Source: Hahellaceae bacterium (GTDB taxonomy: Bacteria; Pseudomonadota; Gammaproteobacteria; Pseudomonadales; Oleiphilaceae). Taken from it: a DNA stretch of 64,000 bases. The stretch spans positions 496,001 to 560,000 of the forward strand of contig JADJWY010000023.1 of assembly GCA_016716085.1 (NCBI GenBank), written 5' to 3'. The notes under the pieces were generated by a model, which saw only the letters and a program-made list of their open reading frames with translations, searched no databases and was not told the origin of the DNA. Positions 42,731-51,612 of the stretch are shown here, in pieces (positions within the stretch are counted from its first letter, which is position 1; every line of letters begins with the position of its first letter). A program made the position numbers and the translations under genes.

Positions 42731-43588
42731 ATGGAAATGGCGAATCCCCCCCTTAAACGTGTTGCAATTACCGGAGCGGCCAGCGGACTCGGCCTGGCCC
42801 TCGCGAAAAAATATGCGGCGGAGGGCTGGCGAGTCGCCCTGGCGGACATCCAGGACGAGGCAGGTGAAGCCGCCGTTAAATCTCTCGCCCTGGCGAAGGA
42901 TTATGCATTCTACACCCATGTGGACGTCTGCAATACGGCCGACCTTCAGGCCTGGCGTACCGACATCGAACGCCGTTGGGACGGCCTTGATCTACTGATA
43001 AACAATGCCGGTGTTGCCACGCACGGGGCCGTTGACGAGGCACCGCTGGAAGATTGGGAGTGGGTACTGAACATTAATCTGATGGGCGTCGTGAGAGGCT
43101 GCAAGATCTTTATCCCCCTGTTCAAGCGTCAGCACCACGGGCAGATTGTCAATATCGCCTCTATGGCGGGCCTCGTCCACTCCCCGGAAATGGGTTCTTA
43201 CAACGCCTCGAAGGCCGGCGTCGTTGCGGTCTCAGAAACCCTGTACGGCGAACTCGCAGGGTTGGACATTGGTGTCAGCGTAGTGTGTCCAGGTTTCTTC
43301 CCTACCGGCCTGGCTAAAACCGCACGGACCACCAATCCGCAGGTCAAACAGGTCATTGAAAAACTCTTCCAGACCTCCAGGCTGTCGGCAGACGATATTG
43401 CTGATCAAATATTCAAAGGGGCTGAGGCAGGCCGTTTTTATATTCTGCCTCACTTTAATTACCGTCTGGTCTGGTGGTTAAAACGCTACATTCCGGAACT
43501 GTATCTCAAATCCATGCAAACGACGGGTAAGGCTCTTTTGAAGAAAAAGCGTCAATGGCAGCGGGATTTGGTGAACAGCCGCACATAA
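42731..43588 (+). CDS. Short-chain dehydrogenase/reductase
   Basis: The 285-residue SDR has the nucleotide-binding TGAASGLGLALA, the NNAG motif, and the catalytic Ser-Tyr-Lys in IVNIASMAG and SYNASKAGV (YxxxK). The acidic residue after beta-2 (ALADIQDE) suggests NAD(H) preference. The C-terminal part ends in a hydrophobic-basic LVWWLKRYIPELYLKSM segment, as in SDRs that touch membranes or act on lipids. I chose the ATG at 42731 with GGAGACT upstream. A longer frame from 42602 is AT-rich and non-conserved. Confidence 0.9.
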   Translation: MEMANPPLKRVAITGAASGLGLALAKKYAAEGWRVALADIQDEAGEAAVKSLALAKDYAFYTHVDVCNTADLQAWRTDIERRWDGLDLLINNAGVATHGAVDEAPLEDWEWVLNINLMGVVRGCKIFIPLFKRQHHGQIVNIASMAGLVHSPEMGSYNASKAGVVAVSETLYGELAGLDIGVSVVCPGFFPTGLAKTARTTNPQVKQVIEKLFQTSRLSADDIADQIFKGAEAGRFYILPHFNYRLVWWLKRYIPELYLKSMQTTGKALLKKKRQWQRDLVNSRT

Positions 43589-43622
43589 CTGATCGTTTCG
43601 TAACCATATGTAACCCCTCACG

Positions 43623-43667
43623 GGCGGCCGGTTTGCAAAAATACAACAGTCAGATCACCCGGCCGCC
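43623..43667. repeat. Perfect 9-bp GC-rich inverted repeat
   Basis: GGCGGCCGG (43623-43631) and CCGGCCGCC (43659-43667) are perfect arms around a 27-base loop. It sits between the SDR gene and the MshEN-Ig gene, 57 bases before the latter's start. It lacks a T tract. It could be a weak terminator, or a regulator-binding or RNA structure in the 5' leader of the next gene. Confidence 0.6.
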
Positions 43668-43724
43668 GGTACACTATGTGAACAATTATAAAATCTGCTT
43701 TCGTAGTAAGATGAGGGGTTCACT

Positions 43725-45173
43725 ATGGCTGTTAGAACGCAATCGATCGAAAAATCGCGCCTTGGGCGCCTGCTGGTCAACAAAGGACTCATTACCGACG
43801 CCCAACTCAATCGGGCGTTGGTAGAATCACACGCTGCAGGTCAGCGCCTCGGGGAGTTTCTCGTCGCCGGCGGCCTGATTAGCGAGAAGCAACTGAATCA
43901 AACGCTGCGTCGTCAAAAGCGGGTTCGCCATGTGGCAACTTTCCTGGCGATGCTGATTGCGCCCTTCCAACCGATGATGGCGATGAGTGCGGCGGCGGCG
44001 ACAACAACGACCGCTACAACGTCAACGATTAGCATTCTGTCTCGCCCCGCGTCAATTACGGTTAAAGAAGGTCAGTCTGCATCGTTTAGCGTTACAGCAA
44101 GCGGGTCTTCGCTTAAATATCAGTGGTACAAAGACGGTTCTAAAATTACCGGTGCAACGTCTTCAACTTACACAATCGCCAAGACTGCTACTGGAAATGC
44201 AGGGGCTTACCAGGTAAAGGTGTACAATTCAAGCACCTCCAACTGGACTGGAAAAGCCTATTTAACGGTTGAAAAGGCCACAGCATCCAGTACAACGACC
44301 TCAACCTCCACTGCAACCACGTCTACAAGCACCAGCACAACCACGACCACAACACAGACGGCCACAGCGGTTGAAATCGTGCAGCGGCCACTTTCAACGA
44401 CGGTGACGGCAGGCAGTCCCGCTTCGTTCAACGTTGTTGCAACTGGGTCCGGCACCCTTGTTTATCAGTGGTACAAAAATGGCAGCAAGATTGCCGGCGC
44501 AACCACAGCTAGTTACACAATTCCGTCTGCAGCCAGTACCGATGCAGCGTACTATCAGGTGAAAGTTAGTAATTCTATTAGCGTTAATTGGACCGGCAAA
44601 GCTTATCTAACAGTCGAGGCAAAAGTGGCACCAACACCCAAGCTCGACATTCAGGTATCTCTACAGCCTGTTGGCGCGTCCGTGTTTGCCGGCAAGAGCC
44701 ACACCTTCAACATTGCAGCCACTGGTAGTGGCACGCTGAAATACCAATGGCGCAAGAATGGCAGCCCGATTGCGAATGCAGTGCTGCCCTACCTTAGCCT
44801 GTCTGCTATCAAGCTGAGCGACGCAGCGCAGTATGATGTTTTGATAACCAATACGACGGGCACCGTAACCAGCCAGGCCGTTAAGCTGGATGTCGCTATC
44901 GACCGTTCTGCTAAGCTCAGCTGGGTGCCCCCAACCACTCGCGTCAACGGTACCGCGCTCAAAGCAGGAGACATTGCCTCTTACCGGATCTACCACAGCA
45001 CCGAGGATGGTGCTGTAGAGCAGGTGTATGATGTTAGTGCCGCCCAGAATCTGTATGAAATGTCGGGACTCGTAAGCGGCAAGCATTTCTTCGCGATTAC
45101 CGCGATTGATACCAAAGGTTATGAAAGCGATCTGAGTAATATGGCCAATAAGGAAATCTTAACTGGCCTTTAA
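43725..45173 (+). CDS. MshEN-like domain fused to extracytoplasmic Ig and FN3 domains
   Basis: The 482-residue protein begins with a MshEN-like cassette: RLGRLLVNKGLI at residue 12 and RLGEFLVAGGLI at residue 41, each followed by LxxxLxxQ-like ends. This two-part RLGxxL...G(L)I pattern is the c-di-GMP-binding signature of MshE-type ATPases. A hydrophobic segment (residues 70-91) follows, then two Ig-like domains joined by a Thr/Ser-rich linker (YQWYKDGSKI and YQWYKNGSKI), a third Ig-like domain and a C-terminal FN3-like domain (SYRIYHS...FFAITAID). I infer a cytosolic N-terminus and an exported adhesive part. A terminator follows at 45203. Confidence 0.85.
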   Translation: MAVRTQSIEKSRLGRLLVNKGLITDAQLNRALVESHAAGQRLGEFLVAGGLISEKQLNQTLRRQKRVRHVATFLAMLIAPFQPMMAMSAAAATTTTATTSTISILSRPASITVKEGQSASFSVTASGSSLKYQWYKDGSKITGATSSTYTIAKTATGNAGAYQVKVYNSSTSNWTGKAYLTVEKATASSTTTSTSTATTSTSTSTTTTTTQTATAVEIVQRPLSTTVTAGSPASFNVVATGSGTLVYQWYKNGSKIAGATTASYTIPSAASTDAAYYQVKVSNSISVNWTGKAYLTVEAKVAPTPKLDIQVSLQPVGASVFAGKSHTFNIAATGSGTLKYQWRKNGSPIANAVLPYLSLSAIKLSDAAQYDVLITNTTGTVTSQAVKLDVAIDRSAKLSWVPPTTRVNGTALKAGDIASYRIYHSTEDGAVEQVYDVSAAQNLYEMSGLVSGKHFFAITAIDTKGYESDLSNMANKEILTGL

Positions 45174-45202
45174 GCCTCAGCCATCCGTCCGAAATCAGGC
45201 CT

Positions 45203-45228
45203 GCCGACTCCCTGGAGTCGGCTTTTTT
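45203..45228 (+). terminator. Intrinsic terminator after the MshEN-Ig gene
   Basis: GCCGACTCC and GGAGTCGGC form a perfect 9-bp stem with a two-base loop, followed by six T residues. It separates the MshEN-Ig gene from the hydrogenase operon. Confidence 0.92.
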
Positions 45229-45358
45229 ATGAGCGGCGTCGATTAGCAATCGCTACTTTTTCGCTTTTGAAAATCTGCACAAAGATGATGCACGTCAGTA
45301 TGTTTGCTTATGAATTTCGGTAGGATCAGGCCGCATAACAACAAAAGAGGGATACTCG

Positions 45359-46099
45359 GTGAATACATTCTCAATCGCAGTCGTCGGCCAACCTGAAATT
45401 CAGATCAAAATCGTTGCAAAGACGCTTTCACGCCTTTGGGCGGGACGCCGAGGCAAATGCCAGCTCACTCAAATGCTGTCAGCTGCCGCTGAAGAAGCGC
45501 CATCAGTCGCTGAACTTCTCCTTTTTAAAACGGATCCCGTCACTGGCAGCAGACCGATCGACTTAATGCTCGTGACAGACTGGTCACAGTATCGCCGCTT
45601 TGAAGATCAACTGCTCATCACGCATGACACCATCATTTTCTGTGACCAAATCACCCAGATTCCGAGCCATCTGCTAATGCGCTGCGGCTTTATCCATCAG
45701 GTTTCCGGTCTGGATTTGCTGGCAAAACATGGGCTGCAGTCAGCCTTGCCAGTATTTTTTGCCAGTCTGCTTGGCCGTCTTATCGGTTGCTCGGGGAATC
45801 AACTGAAAGATGCCTTCAAACTGATCCCTGACATGACTCGCCACCAGGGTTGGGAGGCTGCAGTCAAAATCGCCGAAGAGGTTATTCTGCCCGCCTATCT
45901 GGACGGAATGGTCGACGGCCTGCTTCCGTCCAAAGGCGCCTCAGCACTTGAACGCCACCCCCTGTTTTCTGCACTTCATGAGCTCGATGACGGCCAGGTG
46001 ACAGCAGACGTGAACAAATCCTCATCTTCGCGGGTACCATCCCACCATACATCGGCCTATAATGGCGAGCATTCGGGAGGCCACCTCCCGGTTCATTAG
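45359..46099 (+). CDS. POR-gamma-like protein heading the hydrogenase operon
   Basis: The 246-residue protein resembles the gamma domain of 2-oxoacid:ferredoxin oxidoreductases: an N-terminal Rossmann-like strand (SIAVVGQPEIQIKIVAKTL), a middle stretch PIDLMLVTDWSQYRRFEDQLLITHDTIIFCDQ (seen in parts, DLMLVTD and DTIIFCDQ), and ALPVFFASLLGRLIGCS, which matches the conserved ALGALLG-like helix. The usual GxGGQG loop is degenerate. No alpha or beta subunit is nearby. It starts with GTG at 45359 after AGAGGG, and hoxF follows 27 bases later, so it is very probably in the operon. Its role there is unknown. Confidence 0.6.
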   Translation: MNTFSIAVVGQPEIQIKIVAKTLSRLWAGRRGKCQLTQMLSAAAEEAPSVAELLLFKTDPVTGSRPIDLMLVTDWSQYRRFEDQLLITHDTIIFCDQITQIPSHLLMRCGFIHQVSGLDLLAKHGLQSALPVFFASLLGRLIGCSGNQLKDAFKLIPDMTRHQGWEAAVKIAEEVILPAYLDGMVDGLLPSKGASALERHPLFSALHELDDGQVTADVNKSSSSRVPSHHTSAYNGEHSGGHLPVH

Positions 46100-46126
46100 T
46101 GTTTCCGCACAACAAGAACAACGGGA

Positions 46127-47965
46127 ATGGACAATACAGACTCCGTCGCAGTCAAAGAGGCCTGTGCCCGCTTTGATTTTGATCCAAAACGACTACTTGA
46201 CATCCTGTGGCAGGTTCAGGATGTCAACCGCTGTGTTGATGCCAACGCATTGACCGATATTGCTCAAGCAACCGGGCTACCGCGCGTATCCGTCGACGGT
46301 GTTGCCTCCTTCTACCATTTTTACTCCAGTCGCCCCAAGGGTCGATTTGCAATCTATCTCTGCGACGACATCGTAGATCGGCAGCATGGCTTTAATGATC
46401 TGCTTGCTGTTCTCAGGGACGAACTGGGAATCGCACCCGGTCAGATCACTGCGGACGGTCTCTTTTCGGTGGATCTGACACCCTGTATCGGCCTTTGCGA
46501 CCAACCCCCGGGGCTGCTCGTCAATCAGTATATCGCGGGGTCTTTGACACCCGCCAAACTTCGCCGCTTACTCCAGGATCTAAAAAAAGATAGCCACCCT
46601 GGTTCCTCGTTTACCCAGGGTGGAGAGGGTCAAAATGGCAACTCCCTGATTCAGACCCGCCTGAAAAACAATATCCGGCGCCGGGGGGCGATCCTGGGAT
46701 CCGGGCAGCTGACGGAATCCGGCCTGCAAAATGCCTCAGAATTGTCCTCATTTGAGATCCTGGAAACGCTCCGGGCCAGCGGCTTGCGTGGACGAGGCGG
46801 GGCCGGTTACCCGGTCTGGCAAAAGTTAGATACCGCGTTTCGTCAGATTACGGCCGACAAGGTGGTCATTTGCAATGCCGATGAGGGTGAACCCGGTACG
46901 TTCAAAGACCGGGTATTGCTCACTGAGCAACCTGACCTGGTATTCGAGGGCATGACCATTGCGGCTCGGGCCACTGGCGCCTCTCAGGGTATTCTTTATC
47001 TACGTGCTGAATACCGCTACCTCGAGGCCTGGCTTGAAGAACGACTGGCCCAACGACGCGCGGAGGGACTCCTCGGCAGTCATATCTGTGGTACTGAGGG
47101 TTTCAACTTCGACATCCGCATTCAGCGAGGTGCCGGCGCCTATATCTGCGGCGAGGAAAGCGCATTGATCCGGTCCTGTGAAGGCGGACGCGGTGAACCG
47201 ACCAGCCGCCCCCCCTATCCTGCTATTCAGGGCTATAAAGGGTTGCCCACCACCGTCAATAATGTGGAAACCTTTTGTTGCATCGCGCGCATTTTTGAAA
47301 TCGGCGCGACTGCCTTTGCCCGACTGGGAACCCCGCAAAGCACTGGGACCAAACTGTTCAGCGTGTCCGGCGACTGTCGTAAGCCCGGCGTGTATGAATT
47401 CCCCTTTGGACTCACCGTCAGGGAACTACTCAACCACTGCCAGGCAGACGATGCAGCAGCAGTGGTGGTGGGTGGTCCCAGTGGCCAGATCATCGGTCGC
47501 AACGAATTCGACCGACGCTTATGTTTTGAAGATCTCGCCACAGCGGGAGCTTTTGTTGTCTTCAACAGCACCCGGAATATCCTCGAAATCGTGAGAGCCT
47601 ATATTCAGTTTTTTGTCGATGAGAGCTGCGGTTATTGCACGCCCTGCCGGGTCGGGAATGTATTCCTGCTGGAACGCATGGATAAAATTATCGCGGGCAA
47701 GGGCGAGACCACAGACATCGACTACCTTCGGCAACTCGCGGACACGATTATCGAGACCAGTCGGTGTGGATTGGGACATACCTCACCGCGCCCGATCCTG
47801 AGCACCCTGGCCAACTTTCCGCTGGTTTATGCTGCCTTGTTAAAAGCCCCTAATGCAGGATCACAACCCGGCTTTGATATCCAGAAAGCATTGGATGAAG
47901 CCCGTCACCTCGCACATCGGGGTTCAACCCTGTATGACCGCGATTATTCGGGGGGCGTATCGTGA
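46127..47965 (+). CDS. hoxF: NAD-reducing hydrogenase diaphorase subunit HoxF (NuoE-NuoF fusion)
   Basis: The 612-residue protein joins a NuoE-like domain (about residues 1-160) and a NuoF-like domain (about 190-600). In the second, GRGGAGYPVWQKL and NADEGEPGTFKDRVLL are FMN/NADH-binding, GAYICGEESALI is typical, and SCGYCTPCRVG with a later CGLGHTSP binds a 4Fe-4S cluster. In the NuoE part only three of the four usual 2Fe-2S Cys are seen: LCDDIVD lacks the second, while TPCIGLC is complete. The fusion is the form found in Cupriavidus-type soluble hydrogenase. It oxidises or reduces NAD(H). The stop overlaps the hoxU start. Confidence 0.95.
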   Translation: MDNTDSVAVKEACARFDFDPKRLLDILWQVQDVNRCVDANALTDIAQATGLPRVSVDGVASFYHFYSSRPKGRFAIYLCDDIVDRQHGFNDLLAVLRDELGIAPGQITADGLFSVDLTPCIGLCDQPPGLLVNQYIAGSLTPAKLRRLLQDLKKDSHPGSSFTQGGEGQNGNSLIQTRLKNNIRRRGAILGSGQLTESGLQNASELSSFEILETLRASGLRGRGGAGYPVWQKLDTAFRQITADKVVICNADEGEPGTFKDRVLLTEQPDLVFEGMTIAARATGASQGILYLRAEYRYLEAWLEERLAQRRAEGLLGSHICGTEGFNFDIRIQRGAGAYICGEESALIRSCEGGRGEPTSRPPYPAIQGYKGLPTTVNNVETFCCIARIFEIGATAFARLGTPQSTGTKLFSVSGDCRKPGVYEFPFGLTVRELLNHCQADDAAAVVVGGPSGQIIGRNEFDRRLCFEDLATAGAFVVFNSTRNILEIVRAYIQFFVDESCGYCTPCRVGNVFLLERMDKIIAGKGETTDIDYLRQLADTIIETSRCGLGHTSPRPILSTLANFPLVYAALLKAPNAGSQPGFDIQKALDEARHLAHRGSTLYDRDYSGGVS

Positions 47966-48732
47966 GCGAAACCCTGGCAAGCACCTTTACCATCCAGGTC
48001 GATGGTCAGACTGTAACGGTACAGGCAGGCCAAAGCATCATGGAGGCCTGTGATGCGGCAGGAATCTATATTCCGCGCCTGTGTGACTGCGAAGGTCTTG
48101 TCCCCCAGGGCAGCTGCCGCGTCTGCTGTGTTGACATCAATGGACGGATTCAGGCCGCCTGCACCCAACCGGCAGCACCAGGACAGGTCATTGGTAACGA
48201 AACCCCCACCTTGAATGCGCATCGGCGAACGCTGGTCGAAATGCTGTTCCATGAGGGTAATCATCTGTGCCCTATCTGTGAAGCCAGTGGGCGCTGTGAA
48301 CTGCAAGCCATGGCTTACCGACTGGGGATCACACAAGCCAGCCCCTACCCTTATTTACAGCCGGTTCGCCCTGTCGATGCTTCGCACCCGGATATTGCCC
48401 TGGACAACAATCGTTGCATCTTGTGTGGCCGGTGCATTCGCGCTTCGAGGGACATTGATCAAAAGCATGTATTTGATTATGTGGGGCGTGGCATTCATAA
48501 ACGCATTGGCGTCAGTGCCGCCCGACTCGCGGAGACCGACGCCAGTCTGGAGGATGAAGCCATCGCACGGGGTACTTGTCCGGTGGGTTGTATCCTGCGA
48601 AAAAGAGAAGGCTTCGACACCCCGGTTGGGCAACGCTTGTTTGACCGTCGCCCCATCGATTTGGACAACGCAGTTCAGCATCATATCCCCACGCAGGCGG
48701 TCCCTGCACACATTGAGTCTGATCCGCCATGA
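47962..48732 (+). CDS. hoxU: NAD-reducing hydrogenase diaphorase small subunit HoxU
   Basis: The 256-residue protein resembles the N-terminal part of NuoG. It has a 2Fe-2S site (PRLCDCEGLVPQGSCRVCC plus a later AACTQ), a His/Cys 4Fe-4S site (NHLCPICEASGRCELQ) and a third set in CILCGRCIRA...GTCPVGCI. It conducts electrons between HoxY and HoxF. It begins with GTG at 47962, overlapping the hoxF stop by four bases, and overlaps hoxY in the same manner. Confidence 0.95.
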   Translation: MSETLASTFTIQVDGQTVTVQAGQSIMEACDAAGIYIPRLCDCEGLVPQGSCRVCCVDINGRIQAACTQPAAPGQVIGNETPTLNAHRRTLVEMLFHEGNHLCPICEASGRCELQAMAYRLGITQASPYPYLQPVRPVDASHPDIALDNNRCILCGRCIRASRDIDQKHVFDYVGRGIHKRIGVSAARLAETDASLEDEAIARGTCPVGCILRKREGFDTPVGQRLFDRRPIDLDNAVQHHIPTQAVPAHIESDPP

Positions 48733-49292
48733 AGAAAAAAAAGCGCCTGGCGACGGCCTCACTGGCCGGCTGTTTTGGCTGTCACATGTCCCTTCTTGAT
48801 ATGGACGAACGGCTGCTGGAAGTGCTGGAGCATGTCGAGTTCGACCGTTCCCCGTTAATGGATTTCAAAGGCTTCCGCCAGCGCTGTGATATCGGCCTGA
48901 TCGAAGGTGGCTGCTGCAATGAGGATAACGTACATGTTCTTCGGCAGTTCAGGGAAAACTGCGATGTTCTGGTCGCCATCGGGCAATGCGCCATCATGGG
49001 AGGACTGCCGGTGATGCGCAACGCAATCATGCATGCTGACGATCCGTTACGCGAATGTCTGGAAGAGGCGTATAACGAGAGTCCCCGCGTGTTGAATCCA
49101 GGCAATCATATCCCCAATGACCCGGCACTGCCGCTACTGCTTGATAAAGTCTACACCTGCAGTGAAGTGGTTCATATCGACTTTCAGATTCCCGGTTGTC
49201 CACCCTCCGGGGACACCCTTTACCAGGTGCTGATGGCATTAGCGACGGGAAAAAAACCCGAGTTTTCCTACGGGATGATCAAGTATGACTAA
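48729..49292 (+). CDS. hoxY: NAD-reducing hydrogenase small subunit HoxY
   Basis: The 187-residue protein is a short [NiFe] hydrogenase small subunit without a signal peptide. SLAGCFGCHMSLLD gives the first two ligands of the proximal 4Fe-4S cluster, and the others are in EGGCCNED and the conserved IPGCPPSGDT. It lacks the C-terminal cluster domain of membrane-bound types, as expected for group 3d. It overlaps hoxH by eight bases. Confidence 0.95.
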   Translation: MKKKKRLATASLAGCFGCHMSLLDMDERLLEVLEHVEFDRSPLMDFKGFRQRCDIGLIEGGCCNEDNVHVLRQFRENCDVLVAIGQCAIMGGLPVMRNAIMHADDPLRECLEEAYNESPRVLNPGNHIPNDPALPLLLDKVYTCSEVVHIDFQIPGCPPSGDTLYQVLMALATGKKPEFSYGMIKYD

Positions 49293-50745
49293 GTCACGGG
49301 TCATCGAAATCGAGCCTCTGACCCGTGTTGAGGGACACGGAAAGGTAACCGTGCATCTCGATGCGCAGAATCGGGTCAGTGAAGCCCGTCTCCACATTGT
49401 TGAATTCCGGGGCTTCGAGCGTTTCATTCAGGGGCGACTGTTCTGGGAGGTTCCTGTTATTGTCCAGCGCCTGTGCGGCATCTGCCCGGTCAGCCATCAC
49501 CTCGCTGCAGCCAAGGCAATGGACAAAATTGTCGGCGTTGACATTCTGCCACCCACGGCGGAAAAAATGCGCCGTCTGATGCACTATGGTCAGATTCTAC
49601 AAAGCCATGTGTTGCACTTTTTTCACCTGAGTTCACCTGATCTGCTGTTCGGTTTCGATGCAGAACCGGAACGACGCAATATCTTCGAGGTGATTCGTAA
49701 GCATCCTGAACTGGCTAAACAAGCCATTCTGTTGCGCAAATTCGGGCAGGAAGTCATTGAAGCGACGTCCGGCAAGAAAATTCACGGTACCTCTGCTATT
49801 CCTGGGGGTATCAACAAAAACCTGAGTCTTGCAGAGCGGGATCATTTGCTCGCGAATCACGGGCAATTTCTGGAGTGGTGCCGCGCTGCCGTCACGCTGG
49901 CCAAGTCCTATGTGATTGAACATCAGCACCTGGTTAAACGCTTCGCGCATTTTCCAAGCAATCACATGTCCCTGATTCGGGAGGATGGTGCGCTGGATCT
50001 CTACCACGGCAAACTTCGCGCCACCGACGCCGCCGGACAGATCATTTTTGATCAGGTGGACACTGACCACTTCAATGACTACCTCATGGAAGAAGTTAAA
50101 CCCTGGTCCTACATGAAGTTTCCCTTTATCAAGCGGCTTGGAAATGTGGACGGCTGGTATCGGGTTGGCCCACTGTCGCGACTCAACAATGCGGCCTTTC
50201 TGGACACACCACTGGCCCGCGACGCGCATTTGGAGTTTCGTGAACTGACACAGGGTAGCCCTAATCACAGTTCATTGAATTACCACTACGCGCGCATGAT
50301 TGAAGTGCTGCACTGCTGTGAAAAAGTGCATGAACTCTTACTCGATCCGGACCTTCAGGGTTCGGATCTGCGTAGTTCCGGCACACGCCGGGAGGAAGGC
50401 ATCGCGGTGATTGAAGCGCCGCGCGGCTCATTGATTCACCATTACCGTGTTAACGAAAATGATCAGGTCACCTTCTGTAACCTGATTGTCTCAACCACTC
50501 ATAATAATACCGCGATGAATCGGGCAGTCACCGATGTCGCACAACGTTATCTGGACGGCCAGCCGGACATCACGGAAGCCATGCTCAACCACATCGAAGT
50601 TGCAGTCAGGGCCTATGACCCCTGCCTGTCCTGTGCGACACATGCACTCGGACAGATGCCGCTGCAAGTCGAATTGGTGGACGCAGACGGCACGTGTATT
50701 CAAAGGAAAAGCCAGTATATTGACGAGGACACATACGGCCTATGA
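49285..50745 (+). CDS. hoxH: NAD-reducing hydrogenase large subunit HoxH
   Basis: The 486-residue protein carries the NiFe active site. The N-terminal Cys pair is in RLCGICPVSHH and the C-terminal pair in DPCLSCATHA. The residues after CATHA (LGQMPLQVEL and on, about 24 residues) form the extension removed by the endopeptidase HoxW after nickel insertion. Length and motifs agree with group 3d enzymes such as the Cupriavidus soluble hydrogenase. Its stop codon overlaps the hoxW start by four bases. Confidence 0.96.
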   Translation: MTKSRVIEIEPLTRVEGHGKVTVHLDAQNRVSEARLHIVEFRGFERFIQGRLFWEVPVIVQRLCGICPVSHHLAAAKAMDKIVGVDILPPTAEKMRRLMHYGQILQSHVLHFFHLSSPDLLFGFDAEPERRNIFEVIRKHPELAKQAILLRKFGQEVIEATSGKKIHGTSAIPGGINKNLSLAERDHLLANHGQFLEWCRAAVTLAKSYVIEHQHLVKRFAHFPSNHMSLIREDGALDLYHGKLRATDAAGQIIFDQVDTDHFNDYLMEEVKPWSYMKFPFIKRLGNVDGWYRVGPLSRLNNAAFLDTPLARDAHLEFRELTQGSPNHSSLNYHYARMIEVLHCCEKVHELLLDPDLQGSDLRSSGTRREEGIAVIEAPRGSLIHHYRVNENDQVTFCNLIVSTTHNNTAMNRAVTDVAQRYLDGQPDITEAMLNHIEVAVRAYDPCLSCATHALGQMPLQVELVDADGTCIQRKSQYIDEDTYGL

Positions 50746-51224
50746 AAACAACAAGCAATATTTTAGTCATTGGTTATGGTAACCCCGGACGTCAGGATGA
50801 CGGTCTCGGGCCTGCCCTGATTTATCGATTGGACGCTTATCGTCTACCCGGCATCACGACTCAAACCCAATACCAGCTCTGCGCTGAAGACGCTCTGCGC
50901 GTGATTCGCTATTCGCAGGTGGTCTTTGTCGATGCTGCCATGAACATGTCCTCTGATTTTCGCTTCAAGCCGGTAAGGGTCGGTCGTCAACGCGGCTTCG
51001 GCACCCATAGTCTGACACCTGAAGGCGTGATGGATCTTGCCGAGACCCTTTACGGAGCCCAACCCCGCGCCTATGTGCTCGGCATTCGCGGGCGGCAGTT
51101 TGACCAATTCGAAGAACGCCTGAGTCCGGAAGGGGAAGAAAACCTTGAAAAAGCCCTGGAATTTTTGATTCCCTGGTTAAAACACCGGACGCAACCCATC
51201 AGCGCAGCGGCATGCATGAACTAA
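50742..51224 (+). CDS. hoxW: Hydrogenase maturation endopeptidase HoxW
   Basis: The 160-residue protein belongs to the HyaD/HycI peptidase family, with GYGNPGRQDDGLG at the start and VVFVDAAM in the middle, whose acidic residues bind the nickel of the substrate. It should cleave the C-terminal extension of HoxH. It overlaps hoxH by four bases and hypA by 13 bases. Confidence 0.92.
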   Translation: MKTTSNILVIGYGNPGRQDDGLGPALIYRLDAYRLPGITTQTQYQLCAEDALRVIRYSQVVFVDAAMNMSSDFRFKPVRVGRQRGFGTHSLTPEGVMDLAETLYGAQPRAYVLGIRGRQFDQFEERLSPEGEENLEKALEFLIPWLKHRTQPISAAACMN

Positions 51225-51556
51225 GTCTGGTCGAAGCGCTGCTAGACCAATTGACAAGCACGGCGCAAGCTGAAGACCTGCAGCGCATTACCGCCTTGAC
51301 CGTGTCGGTTGGGACGCTGTCCCATGTGTCAACAGAGGCGCTGCGCTTTTGTTTCGAGGCCTGCCAACGCGGTACCGTGGCCGAGAGCGCAGTGCTCACG
51401 ATTGAATCAGAGACTGGACACGCGCGGTGCCCGGCCTGTCAACGCGAGGCGCCGGCACAGGACTGGCTCGACTGCTGCCCGTATTGCGGACAGGCCGGAC
51501 GCCAGATTATCCGGGGACGGGATGTGCGCTTGAAATCGATTCAGGGTTTACATTGA
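51212..51556 (+). CDS. hypA: Hydrogenase nickel incorporation protein HypA
   Basis: The 114-residue protein begins with MHELSL, whose His2 binds nickel, and has a zinc site made by CPACQ and CPYCG (about residues 73-96). It delivers nickel with HypB to HoxH. It is 56 bases before hypB and overlaps hoxW. Confidence 0.95.
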   Translation: MHELSLVEALLDQLTSTAQAEDLQRITALTVSVGTLSHVSTEALRFCFEACQRGTVAESAVLTIESETGHARCPACQREAPAQDWLDCCPYCGQAGRQIIRGRDVRLKSIQGLH

Positions 51557-51612
51557 CCCTCTCGTTCAAAAGAACCACACTTTTACCCCACGACACTCAA
51601 GGGAGACCTGCC

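Noticed and set aside
43623..43667. Terminator for the SDR gene
   Set aside because: The arms are perfect, but the 27-base loop is long and no T tract follows, so I listed it only as an inverted repeat.
44285..44360. Thr-rich tandem codons as a CRISPR or satellite repeat
   Set aside because: The repeats are short degenerate ACN/TCN codons in frame and encode a Thr/Ser linker between Ig domains.
45240..45358. Sigma-54 promoter before the hydrogenase operon
   Set aside because: I looked for GG-N10-GC type -24/-12 elements in the gap and found no convincing match. A weak TTGAAA at 45267 has no good -10 partner.
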